Shown here piece after piece: positions 16,186-24,233 of a stretch of 64,000 nucleotides of DNA. The DNA lies in the NCBI RefSeq assembly GCF_022134585.1, contig NZ_JAKNCT010000011.1:43737-107736 (forward strand), given 5' to 3'. Within the stretch, counting starts at the first letter, position 1. Every line of letters starts with the position of its first letter. The position numbers and the translations under genes were made by a program. This stretch comes from Mesosutterella porci. GTDB lineage: Bacteria; Pseudomonadota; Gammaproteobacteria; Burkholderiales; Burkholderiaceae_F. The notes beneath the pieces are model-generated. The model was not told the origin of the DNA. It did no database searches and saw only the letters and a program-made list of their open reading frames with translations.

Positions 16186-17880
16186 TCAGTGATTGCCCAG
16201 CTTGGCCTTGAGCAGAGCGCCCAGGTTGGTCGTGCCGGCAGACGGAGCGTCGCTGTTCATGCGTTCCATGGCGCGGCGGGCTTCGGCGGCTTCCTTCTGC
16301 TTGATAGACAGCTGGATGTTGCGGGTCTTGCGGTCAACGCTGATGATGACGGCAGAGACCTTGTCGCCCACCTTGAGCTGGGTGGTGGCGTCCTCAACGC
16401 GATCCGGGGAAATCTCGGAGGCGCGCAGATAGGCTTCCGTGTCATTACCGAGGTCGATCACGGCACCGCGGGCATCCACGGACTTGACGGTTCCCTCAAC
16501 CACAGAGCCCTTCTCGTGAGAGCCCGCGAAGTCAGAGAACGGATCGCCGGAGAGCTGCTTGATGCCCAGGCTGATGCGCTCGCGATCAGTGTCGATGGAC
16601 AGAACAACCGCCTCGACTTCATCGCCCTTCTTGTAGTTTCGGATGGCCTGCTCGCCGGGTTCCTTCCAAGAGAGATCGGAGAGGTGAACCAGGCCGTCAA
16701 TGCCGCCGTCAAGGCCGATGAACACGCCGAAGTCCGTAATGGACTTGATCTGGCCCTTGACGCGGTCGCCCTTCTTGTGGGTCTGAGCGAACTCTTCCCA
16801 CGGATTGGCCTTGCACTGCTTCATGCCGAGGCTGATGCGGCGGCGCTCTTCGTCGATGTCGAGCACCATCACCTCAACTTCCTCGCCAAGCGTCACAACC
16901 TTGCGCGGATCAACGTTCTTGTTGGTCCAGTCCATTTCAGAGACGTGGACCAGGCCTTCGATGCCGTCCTCGATCTCAACAAAGGCGCCGTACTCGGTAA
17001 TGTTGGAAACCTTGCCAAACAGGCGGGTGCCGGCGGGATAGCGGCGGGCGATGCCGATCCACGGATCCTCGCCCAGCTGCTTGAGGCCGAGGGACACGCG
17101 GGCGCGCTCGCGGTCGAACTTGAGAACCTTGGTCTCGATTTCCTGTCCCACCTGAACCACTTCGCTCGGATGATGGACGCGGCGCCAGGCCAGGTCGGTG
17201 ATATGGAGCAGGCCGTCGATGCCGCCCAGGTCAACGAACGCACCGTAATCGGTGATGTTCTTGACGACGCCCTTGACGATGGCGCCTTCCTTCAGGGTGG
17301 CCAGCAGCTTGTTGCGCTCCTCGCCCATGTTCGCCTCGAGCACGGCGCGGCGGGAGACCACCACGTTGTTGCGCTTGCGATCGAGCTTGATCACCTTGAA
17401 CTCAAGGGTCTTGCCCTCATAGGGGGTCGTGTCGCGGACCGGGCGGGTGTCCACGAGGGAGCCCGGCAGGAATGCGCGGATGCCGTTGGTCATGACGGTC
17501 AGGCCGCCCTTGACCTTGCCGGTAATCGTGCCAGTTACCAGCTCACCGGACTCCTGAGCCTTTTCGAGATTCATCCAGGCCGCGAGACGCTTGGCCTTGT
17601 CGCGCGACAGGATCGTATCGCCGTAGCCGTTTTCAACGGACTCAATGGCCACGGAAACAAAGTCGCCGGGCTTGACGGCGACGTTGCCCTGGTCATCCTT
17701 GAACTCATCAATCGGAATGTAGGCTTCGGACTTGAGGCCGGCGTTGACGACCACGAAGTTATAGTCAACGCGGACCACTTCCGCAGAAATCACTTCACCA
17801 GGGCGCATCTCCTGGGAGGCAAGGCTCTGGTTGAACAGTTCGGCAAAGGATTCGGTTTTGCTGGTTTCAGTGTTGGACAT
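16186..17880 (-). CDS. rpsA: 30S ribosomal protein S1
   Basis: 564 residues with six S1 RNA-binding repeats; the well-conserved repeats 3-6 each carry a variant of [20 protein letters not shown] or [22 protein letters not shown]1 brings mRNAs with weak Shine-Dalgarno sequences to the ribosome. No Shine-Dalgarno sequence precedes this ATG; the bases before it are T-rich, and a hairpin lies just upstream, as in self-regulated rpsA leaders. It lies downstream of cmk, the common proteobacterial order. Confidence 0.97.
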   Translation of the reverse strand: MSNTETSKTESFAELFNQSLASQEMRPGEVISAEVVRVDYNFVVVNAGLKSEAYIPIDEFKDDQGNVAVKPGDFVSVAIESVENGYGDTILSRDKAKRLAAWMNLEKAQESGELVTGTITGKVKGGLTVMTNGIRAFLPGSLVDTRPVRDTTPYEGKTLEFKVIKLDRKRNNVVVSRRAVLEANMGEERNKLLATLKEGAIVKGVVKNITDYGAFVDLGGIDGLLHITDLAWRRVHHPSEVVQVGQEIETKVLKFDRERARVSLGLKQLGEDPWIGIARRYPAGTRLFGKVSNITEYGAFVEIEDGIEGLVHVSEMDWTNKNVDPRKVVTLGEEVEVMVLDIDEERRRISLGMKQCKANPWEEFAQTHKKGDRVKGQIKSITDFGVFIGLDGGIDGLVHLSDLSWKEPGEQAIRNYKKGDEVEAVVLSIDTDRERISLGIKQLSGDPFSDFAGSHEKGSVVEGTVKSVDARGAVIDLGNDTEAYLRASEISPDRVEDATTQLKVGDKVSAVIISVDRKTRNIQLSIKQKEAAEARRAMERMNSDAPSAGTTNLGALLKAKLGNH

Positions 17881-17883
17881 GAA

Positions 17884-17923
17884 AAAATAAAAACGCCCTT
17901 CACGCCTCTAGCGCGCGAAGGCG
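17884..17923 (-). promoter_or_regulatory. Hairpin plus U-rich tract in the rpsA leader
   Basis: On the minus strand CGCCTTCGCG pairs imperfectly with GCGTGAAGGGCG (17894-17923), followed by TTTTTATTTTTTC and then the rpsA ATG at 17880. It has terminator form but sits directly before the start codon, where S1 autoregulation acts in gammaproteobacteria. Confidence 0.45.
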
Positions 17924-17999
17924 AGTTAGTCAAAAAAGCGAGAGCAAACGCCCTGAAGGCCTTGTCCCGCCAGTCATCGGCACGACTTGAAAACGCGGA

Positions 18000-18683
18000 T
18001 CAGTCCGCCCCGCCGAGTGAAACCTGGTCGTACCAGTGCAGGATTTTCACTACGGTCTCCTGAATCGTCAGGCAGGAGGAGTCCAGGATCTTAGCCCCTT
18101 CGGCAGGAACGAGCGGCGCGTGCATGCGCTGCATGTCCCGGCGGTCTCTTTCTGCCATTTCAGAGACAAGAGTATCTAGTTTAACGTCAATCCCTTTTTC
18201 TATCAACTGCTTATAACGGCGTCGCGCACGGGTTTCCACCGATGCCGTCAGAAAAACCTTGAGGCAGGCGTCGGGGAAGATGACCGAGCCCATGTCGCGG
18301 CCGTCGGCCACGAGGCCCGGCTGCTTTCTCTCGCGGCGCTGAAGCTCAAAAAGCGCATCGCGGACCGACGGAATCTGAGCTGCCAGGGAAGCGGCCGTGC
18401 CGACCTCTTCGGTGCGGATTTCCTTGGAGATGTCTTCATCGCCCAGCAACACGCGTCCGCAGACGAATCTCGGAGCGATCGCGATGGCGTGGGCCGTCAC
18501 CGCCGCCATATCCGAAAAATCCACATGCGAGCGCAGGCAGGCCAAGCCCACGATGCGGTACAGGGCGCCCGAGTCCAGATAATGGAATCCCAGAGTCTGG
18601 GCCACTCGCTGGGCCACGGTTCCTTTGCCGCTTGCTGTTGGCCCGTCAATGGCAATGACGGGGATAGCCGCTTCGTTCATCAT
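18000..18683 (-). CDS. cmk: Cytidylate kinase
   Basis: 227-residue P-loop kinase that phosphorylates CMP and dCMP. The P-loop is IDGPTASGKGT near the N-terminus, then YLDSGALYR, and the Arg-rich VADGRDMGSVIFPDA. Two adjacent ATGs (MMNEA) are possible; GAGG spacing favours the second, at 18680. It lies 24 bases after aroA and ends the aromatic supercluster before rpsA. Confidence 0.95.
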   Translation of the reverse strand: MMNEAAIPVIAIDGPTASGKGTVAQRVAQTLGFHYLDSGALYRIVGLACLRSHVDFSDMAAVTAHAIAIAPRFVCGRVLLGDEDISKEIRTEEVGTAASLAAQIPSVRDALFELQRRERKQPGLVADGRDMGSVIFPDACLKVFLTASVETRARRRYKQLIEKGIDVKLDTLVSEMAERDRRDMQRMHAPLVPAEGAKILDSSCLTIQETVVKILHWYDQVSLGGAD

Positions 18684-18707
18684 TTCCTCACGCCTTCAAA
18701 ACAAAAA

Positions 18708-20018
18708 TCAAAACTCGCAGCCGGTCACAGCCGCGAACTCATCAAAATAGGTGGGATAGGTTTTCGCCACGCAGCCGGGCTCCAGGATCCGCACGGGCAC
18801 CCCCGCGCAGGCGGCGAGCGACATGGTCATCGCGATGCGGTGATCCCCGTAAGTTCTGACATCGGCCGCCCGCAGCGCCTGCGTCGGCTCGACGGTCAGC
18901 CAGTCCTCGCCGCTGGCGACTTTCGCCCCCACGCTGCGAAGCTCCGTCTGCAGGGCCGCAATCCGGTCGGTCTCCTTGACCCTCCAGGAGCCTATGCCTG
19001 TGAGCTTCGTTGGACCCTCCGCCTTGAGCGCGACCGCCGCCAGGGTCATGGCCGCGTCTGGAATCGCCGTGCAGTCTACCTCTATTCCCCGAAGTTTCCC
19101 ACTTTCGGGCGCCCGGGCTTCGATCCAGTCCGGCCCCCATGAAATGCGGGCGCCCATTCTTTCCAGAACTCGTGCGAATTCGACATCGCCCTGAATGGAG
19201 GCGCTTCCCGCCCCCTCCACGCGCACCGGGCCGCCGGCCAGGGCGCCCAGCGCAAGAAAATACGAGGCGCCCGAAGCGTCGCCCTCCACCCTCAGGGGCG
19301 CACCCAGCCTGTAGGCTCCGCCCGGGACGAAAAAGGAATTTCCCCGGTCCTCCACCTCGGCGCCGAAGCGCTTCATGAGGCGCAGGGTCATCTCCACGTA
19401 GGGCCTGGAGATCAGGGGGCCGTCGATGTCAATGACCAGGCCCGAAGGACCCGCATAAACCTGGCCGGCCATGAGCAGCGCCGATATGAACTGGCTTGAA
19501 ACGGAACCCGTTATGGAACAGCGCGGGCCAATTCCCGCCATCGGTCCGATCTGCACCGGCGGGCAGCCCGAGCCCTGAAGGCAGTGGACATCAGCTCCAA
19601 GAGCGCGCAGCGCATCAACGAGGGGGCCGATTGGCCTCTGGCGCATGCGCTCCACCCCGTCGAGGATATAATCGCCGCCGAAGAGCGCCAGAGCGGCGCA
19701 GAGCGTGCGCATCGCCGTGCCGGCATTGCCTAGGAAAAGCCGCGCGGTTCGGACAGGGAAGCGTCCGGAACAGCCCCGGACCATGTAGGACGAAGCATCG
19801 GAAGGATCTCGGCGGACGTCCACCCCGAGCGTAGACAGCGCCTCCTTCATCCGATCCGTATCCTCAGCCTCGAGGACGCCCGAGAGCCTGCAGACCGAAG
19901 ACGACAGCGCCGCCAGGAGAAGAACCCTGTTGGAAATCGACTTGGACCCGGGAAGAACGACGGTTCCGCAAGCCCTGGACACGGGCGGAATCAGCAGGCT
20001 CGGGGGATAGACTTTCAT
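18708..20018 (-). CDS. aroA: 3-phosphoshikimate 1-carboxyvinyltransferase (EPSP synthase)
   Basis: 436 residues; joins shikimate-3-phosphate and PEP in the chorismate pathway. Signatures are PGSKSISNRVLLLAAL at the N-terminus, LFLGNAGTAMRTL, and the C-terminal WRVKETDRIAALQTELR and TYGDHRIAMTMSLA. MKVYPPSLLIPP is the start: GGAG with seven-base spacing, and its ATG overlaps the tyrA stop (ATGA). A much longer upstream frame runs through tyrA and is not used. LFLGNAGTAMRT keeps the glyphosate-sensitive class I form (Gly96 equivalent present). Confidence 0.95.
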   Translation of the reverse strand: MKVYPPSLLIPPVSRACGTVVLPGSKSISNRVLLLAALSSSVCRLSGVLEAEDTDRMKEALSTLGVDVRRDPSDASSYMVRGCSGRFPVRTARLFLGNAGTAMRTLCAALALFGGDYILDGVERMRQRPIGPLVDALRALGADVHCLQGSGCPPVQIGPMAGIGPRCSITGSVSSQFISALLMAGQVYAGPSGLVIDIDGPLISRPYVEMTLRLMKRFGAEVEDRGNSFFVPGGAYRLGAPLRVEGDASGASYFLALGALAGGPVRVEGAGSASIQGDVEFARVLERMGARISWGPDWIEARAPESGKLRGIEVDCTAIPDAAMTLAAVALKAEGPTKLTGIGSWRVKETDRIAALQTELRSVGAKVASGEDWLTVEPTQALRAADVRTYGDHRIAMTMSLAACAGVPVRILEPGCVAKTYPTYFDEFAAVTGCEF

Positions 20019-20896
20019 TGCCCTTTCTCCTCGGTTTTGTGCACAGGACTGGAGAGCCTGCGCCGGGCTCGCGCCGCGAGCGCGAACTCCGCCACCAGGG
20101 TGTCGGCGTTTCCTTCGTCGAGCGCTTTCTGAAATATTTCCAGCTCTTTTCTGTAGCGGCGCAGCCCGTCGGATATGGCTTTGCGGTTGGCAAGGCAGAT
20201 GTCCCGCCACATGACCGGACTGGAAGCCGCGATTCTGCTGAAGTCAAGAAAGCCGCTGCCGCCCATCGACAGGAGCAGCTCCGGCTCCCTGCTTTCTGCA
20301 ATCATGGCCACCATGGCATAGGCCAGCACGTGCGGCAGGTGGCTCATCAGACCGAAAATCCTGTCATGCCGCTCCGGGGGCATCCGCAGAATCTCCGCCC
20401 CGCACCCCTTCCAGAGAGTCTCCATGATCCGGACGGCGTCAGGATCGGAATCAGGCTCCGCCGTACTGATGACCCGCTTGCCGATGAACATGTCGGGATT
20501 TGAATGCTCCACGCCGGTCTGTTCGCCTCCGGCGATCGGATGGCAGGGGGCGTAGCGGGCGATTTTTTCGCCCAGCGCCCGCCTTGCCGCCATCTGGACA
20601 GTAACCCGCACCGAACCGAGGTCAGTGACCACCGCTTCGGGGGAAAGAGACGGCCTGATTTTCCGGAAGATGGACTCCATGGAAAGAACCGGCGTGGCCA
20701 CCATCACGACATCGGCTCCGCGGGCAGCCTCGCAGGGGTCGCAGCCGCCCTTCTCGGCAACTCCCATGGCGATCGCCTTCTGCACGGACTGCGGCGAAAC
20801 GTCGCAGGCGTAGACCGACGTCACGGCGCCCGAGCGCCTCATTGCCAGGGCGGCGGAGCCGCCCATCAGCCCCATTCCTATAACGGCCAGCTTCAC
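20015..20896 (-). CDS. tyrA: Prephenate dehydrogenase
   Basis: 293 residues, oxidative decarboxylation of prephenate on the way to tyrosine. The N-terminal Rossmann motif is VIGMGLMGGSAALAMR, followed by VTDLGSVR and CHPIAGGEQTGVEHSN, and the helical dimerisation domain with SHLPHVLAYAM. No ACT or chorismate mutase domain is attached, so feedback control must come from the catalytic part or from elsewhere. Confidence 0.93.
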   Translation of the reverse strand: MKLAVIGMGLMGGSAALAMRRSGAVTSVYACDVSPQSVQKAIAMGVAEKGGCDPCEAARGADVVMVATPVLSMESIFRKIRPSLSPEAVVTDLGSVRVTVQMAARRALGEKIARYAPCHPIAGGEQTGVEHSNPDMFIGKRVISTAEPDSDPDAVRIMETLWKGCGAEILRMPPERHDRIFGLMSHLPHVLAYAMVAMIAESREPELLLSMGGSGFLDFSRIAASSPVMWRDICLANRKAISDGLRRYRKELEIFQKALDEGNADTLVAEFALAARARRRLSSPVHKTEEKGQ

Positions 20897-20914
20897 GGAT
20901 TCTTCCCGCCAGCC

Positions 20915-22021
20915 TCAGGCCCCGGCCAGAAATTCGGCCAGAGCGGAAAGGAACCTTTCGTTCTGCGGGCCGGTGCCGACCGATACCCTGATCCACTCGG
21001 GCAGGCCGAAGCTCGCGCAGGGGCGGATGATGATGCCTCGGTCGAGAAGCCACTGATTGAGCTCCGGAGCCTTCGGGCCGATTTTCACCAGCACGAAATT
21101 GCTCAGACTCGGCACGAATTCGAGCCCCAAGGCCGCGAAGCGCTCCTGCAGCTGGCGTACGCCCTCGCGGTTCATTTTGTAAACCCGCTCGAGGAACGCG
21201 TCGTCATTCAGGCATGCGGCGGCAGCCGCCTGAGCGATGGCATTGCAGTTGAAGGGTGGGCGGATGCGGTTGAGGAAGGCGACGAGCTCGGGCTGGGCAA
21301 TGCCAAAGCCCGCCCTCAGCCCGGCCAGTCCGTAGGCCTTGGAGAAGGTGCGCGTCACCATCAGATTGGGATAGCGCTTCACCATCGCAATGGAATCAAA
21401 GCGCTGCTCCGGAGGCACAAAATCCCTGTAAGCCTCGTCGAGCACCACGATGACCGAAGAGGGCACCCGCTCCATGAATTTTTCCATCTGAGCGCCGGTG
21501 AGAATCCTGCCGGTGGGATTGTTCGGCGTAGTGAGGAAGATCACCCTCACCTTGTCGTCCACCGCATCCGCGATGGCGTCCAGGTCAATGTCAAATCCGC
21601 GCGCAGGAATCTCAACGGGCTCGCCGCCGTTGGCCAGTGTATCGATCCGGTAAACCGAAAAATAGTACTGTGAAAAGAGCGTCTTCGTGCCGGGCTCGAC
21701 CAGAGCCTCGCAGGTGATGCCCATCAGCTCGTCGCTGCCGTTTCCGACCACGACCCAGTCGATGGGAACGCCAAAGCGCTTTGCGACGGCGGATTTCAGT
21801 TCATAGGCGTTTCCATCCGGATAAAGCGAAAGCCGGGATGCCGCCTTTTTCGCCCCCTCTAGAGCGGAGGCGGGAGCCCCCAGCGGATTCTCATTGCTCG
21901 CCAGCTTCAGGATCGAATCGGGGTCGAGCCCTTTCTCCCTTGCCAGCTCGCTGATAGGCTTTCCGGCCCTGTAGGGCTCGATCAGGTCAATATAAGCGGG
22001 GGATCTGAATTTTTCTGCCAT
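20915..22021 (-). CDS. hisC: Histidinol-phosphate/aromatic aminotransferase
   Basis: 368-residue class I/II PLP aminotransferase of the HisC type. LASNENPLGAP and LYPDGNAYELK open the protein, the PLP contacts are TTPNNPTG and VLDEAYRDF, and the Schiff-base Lys lies in TRTFSKAYGLAGLR. Its place between pheA and tyrA suggests it also transaminates prephenate, phenylpyruvate or hydroxyphenylpyruvate in aromatic amino acid synthesis; that role is inference from context. Confidence 0.9.
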   Translation of the reverse strand: MAEKFRSPAYIDLIEPYRAGKPISELAREKGLDPDSILKLASNENPLGAPASALEGAKKAASRLSLYPDGNAYELKSAVAKRFGVPIDWVVVGNGSDELMGITCEALVEPGTKTLFSQYYFSVYRIDTLANGGEPVEIPARGFDIDLDAIADAVDDKVRVIFLTTPNNPTGRILTGAQMEKFMERVPSSVIVVLDEAYRDFVPPEQRFDSIAMVKRYPNLMVTRTFSKAYGLAGLRAGFGIAQPELVAFLNRIRPPFNCNAIAQAAAAACLNDDAFLERVYKMNREGVRQLQERFAALGLEFVPSLSNFVLVKIGPKAPELNQWLLDRGIIIRPCASFGLPEWIRVSVGTGPQNERFLSALAEFLAGA

Positions 22022-22050
22022 GCCTTATCCTTCGAAACCAGTAAAGCGGC

Positions 22051-23145
22051 TCAGTCGGCCGCCCTCGGATACGACCCGAGGAATTTAAAAACAAGCGCGT
22101 TCTTCCTGACGGCTTCCAAAGCGCGGCGTACAGCCTCGTCTTCCACGTGGCCGCTGATGTCCACGAAAAAATTGTATTCCCAAAGCCCATTTCTGGCAGG
22201 GCGGCTCTCCAGGTGCAGCATGTCCACCTTTTCGTCGGCCAGCGGCTTGAGAATCTCAAACAAAGCGCCCGCGCGGTTTCGCACGGCAAAGATGAACGTC
22301 GTCTTGTCGCCGCCGTCTCCGCCCCGGCGGTGCGTCTTCTGTTGCCCGAGCACCAGGAAACGGGTGCGGTTCTGGCAGGAATCCTGAATGCCCGCCGCGG
22401 CCACCTTCAGGCCGTAGAGATCGCCGGCGCGGATGGCGGCGATGCCCGCGAGCGACGGATCCTGAGCGGCAAGCCTGGCCGCCTCCGCATTGCTCGAGCA
22501 GGCCTGCTGCTGCACATGAGGAAGGTTTTTCGACAGCCACTGCCGGCACTGGGCGAGAGCCTGCGGATGAGCGAGCACCCTCTGCACTTTCCCGAGGCTA
22601 CCCGACAGCGACAGCAGGTTGTGTACGACGGGAACCGATACCTCGCCCACAATCAGCAGCGGCGTTGTCAGCAGCTTGTCCAGGGTGAGCATGACGGAGC
22701 CCTGCGAATTGTTCTCCCTTGGCACAACGCCGAAATCCGCCCTTCCGTTTTCGACCGCGTCGAACACGTCCGGGACCGTCGTGCAGGGCAGCTCCTCAAC
22801 GGCTGACCCAAACCTCTTGAGAACCGCCATTTCGGTGAAGGTTCCCGCCGGCCCAAGGTACGCGACGGTCGTCTTTTTCTCGAGCGCCCGGCACGACGAG
22901 AGAATCTCCCGAAAAACCGCCTTCATAGCCTTGGGAGAAAACTGGGCGGACAGACCTGCCGTCCGCTCGAGGATCATGTCCTCGCGCTCCGGTCTGAAAA
23001 TGCTGGCGCCCTGGCTGCCCTTGAGCGCGCCGACCTCGCGGACGACCTGCGCCCGCTGGTCGAGCAGCCTCACAATCTCATCGTCTATTGCATCGATCCT
23101 GCGGCGCAACGCGCCGAGATCCTCTACCCTTTTAGCATCATCCAT
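22051..23145 (-). CDS. pheA: Bifunctional chorismate mutase/prephenate dehydratase
   Basis: 364 residues in three domains: an AroQ chorismate mutase helix bundle (LGALRRRIDAIDDEIVRLLDQRAQ, residues 8-95), prephenate dehydratase (VAYLGPAGTFTEMA; catalytic TRF in QNRTRFLVLG), and a C-terminal ACT domain with the phenylalanine-binding ESRP motif (MLHLESRPARNGLW). It commits chorismate to phenylalanine and should be feedback-inhibited by it. Its start overlaps the serC end by eight bases. Confidence 0.95.
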   Translation of the reverse strand: MDDAKRVEDLGALRRRIDAIDDEIVRLLDQRAQVVREVGALKGSQGASIFRPEREDMILERTAGLSAQFSPKAMKAVFREILSSCRALEKKTTVAYLGPAGTFTEMAVLKRFGSAVEELPCTTVPDVFDAVENGRADFGVVPRENNSQGSVMLTLDKLLTTPLLIVGEVSVPVVHNLLSLSGSLGKVQRVLAHPQALAQCRQWLSKNLPHVQQQACSSNAEAARLAAQDPSLAGIAAIRAGDLYGLKVAAAGIQDSCQNRTRFLVLGQQKTHRRGGDGGDKTTFIFAVRNRAGALFEILKPLADEKVDMLHLESRPARNGLWEYNFFVDISGHVEDEAVRRALEAVRKNALVFKFLGSYPRAAD

Positions 23146-24211
23146 GGCGGCGGGCGAACTCCTTCATGTAATCGGCCAGGGCCTGGACCCCTTCCTGGGG
23201 AACCGCGTTGTACAGGGAAGCCCTCATCCCGCCCACGCTGCGGTGGCCCTTGACGCCCTTCAGGCCGCGCTCAAGCGCTCCCGCGAGGAACGGCTCATTC
23301 AGGCTTTCATCGCGCAGCGCAAATGTCACGTTCATGCGGCTTCTGGAGTCTTTCTGCACCCTCGTGCGGTAGAACCCTTCGGACTCGTCTATCGTCTGAT
23401 AGAGAAGGCCGGATTTCAGAGCGGACCTGCGCTGCATCTCCTTCACGCCGCCCTGCTGGAGAAGCCACCGGCAGACAAGGCTGGAGACATAGATGGCGAA
23501 CACCGGGGGCGTATTGAAAAGCGAGCCTGACTGCGCATATGTCTTCCAGTCGAGCATGACCGGGCAGGCCGGCCCGGCTTTCCCGATCAGATCTTGCCTG
23601 ACAAGGGCAATCGCGAGCCCGGCGATGCCGAAGTTCTTTTGGGCGCCGAACCAGATGGCTCCAAAGCGAGAAACATCCACCGGACGCGTCATGATGTTGC
23701 TCGACATGTCGGCCACCAGCGGGACACCGCCCGTCTCAGGCACATAATCGAACTCCACGCCGTGAACCGTCTCGTTGTCGCAGTAGTACACGTAGGCCGC
23801 ATCGGGGTCGAGCCGAAGCTCCTGCTGGCGCGGAGCCCTCGTGCCGTCATCGAGAGCCGCCACATTCACCTCGCAGAATTTCTGCGCCTCCTTCAACGCC
23901 TTCCGGGACCAGGTGCCGTTCACGATGTAGTCGGCCTTCCTGCGGGTTCCGAGAAGGTTGAGGGGAACCGCCGAAAACTGCTGGTGTCCTCCGCCCTGCA
24001 TGAACAGCACGTCGTAGCCGTCAGGCACCCCGAGCAGCGTGCGGATGCCGGTCTCAGCCTCTCCGATGACCTTCGCGAAAGCCGGGCTGCGGTGGCTGAT
24101 TTCCATGATTGAGGCGCCCTCACCGCGGAAATCAAAAAGTTCGTCGCGAATCACCTCGAGCACCTCAAACGGCAGCGCGGCCGGCCCCGGCGCGAAATTA
24201 AAACATCTCAT
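23138..24211 (-). CDS. serC: Phosphoserine aminotransferase
   Basis: 357-residue class V PLP enzyme of serine (and PLP) synthesis. NFAPGPAALP is the family start, chosen over an upstream ATG because AAGGAGG lies correctly placed within the skipped codons. ISHRSPAF, MQGGGHQQFSAVPLNL and the PLP Lys in FGAQKNFGIAG are present. It follows gyrA by 22 bases. Confidence 0.95.
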   Translation of the reverse strand: MRCFNFAPGPAALPFEVLEVIRDELFDFRGEGASIMEISHRSPAFAKVIGEAETGIRTLLGVPDGYDVLFMQGGGHQQFSAVPLNLLGTRRKADYIVNGTWSRKALKEAQKFCEVNVAALDDGTRAPRQQELRLDPDAAYVYYCDNETVHGVEFDYVPETGGVPLVADMSSNIMTRPVDVSRFGAIWFGAQKNFGIAGLAIALVRQDLIGKAGPACPVMLDWKTYAQSGSLFNTPPVFAIYVSSLVCRWLLQQGGVKEMQRRSALKSGLLYQTIDESEGFYRTRVQKDSRSRMNVTFALRDESLNEPFLAGALERGLKGVKGHRSVGGMRASLYNAVPQEGVQALADYMKEFARRHG

Positions 24212-24233
24212 GGCTGCCTCCTTCGGCAGAAAT

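Noticed and set aside
15895..18063. A 722-codon plus-strand frame opposite rpsA
   Set aside because: It repeats with the S1 domain period because it is the complement of the S1 repeats; not a gene.
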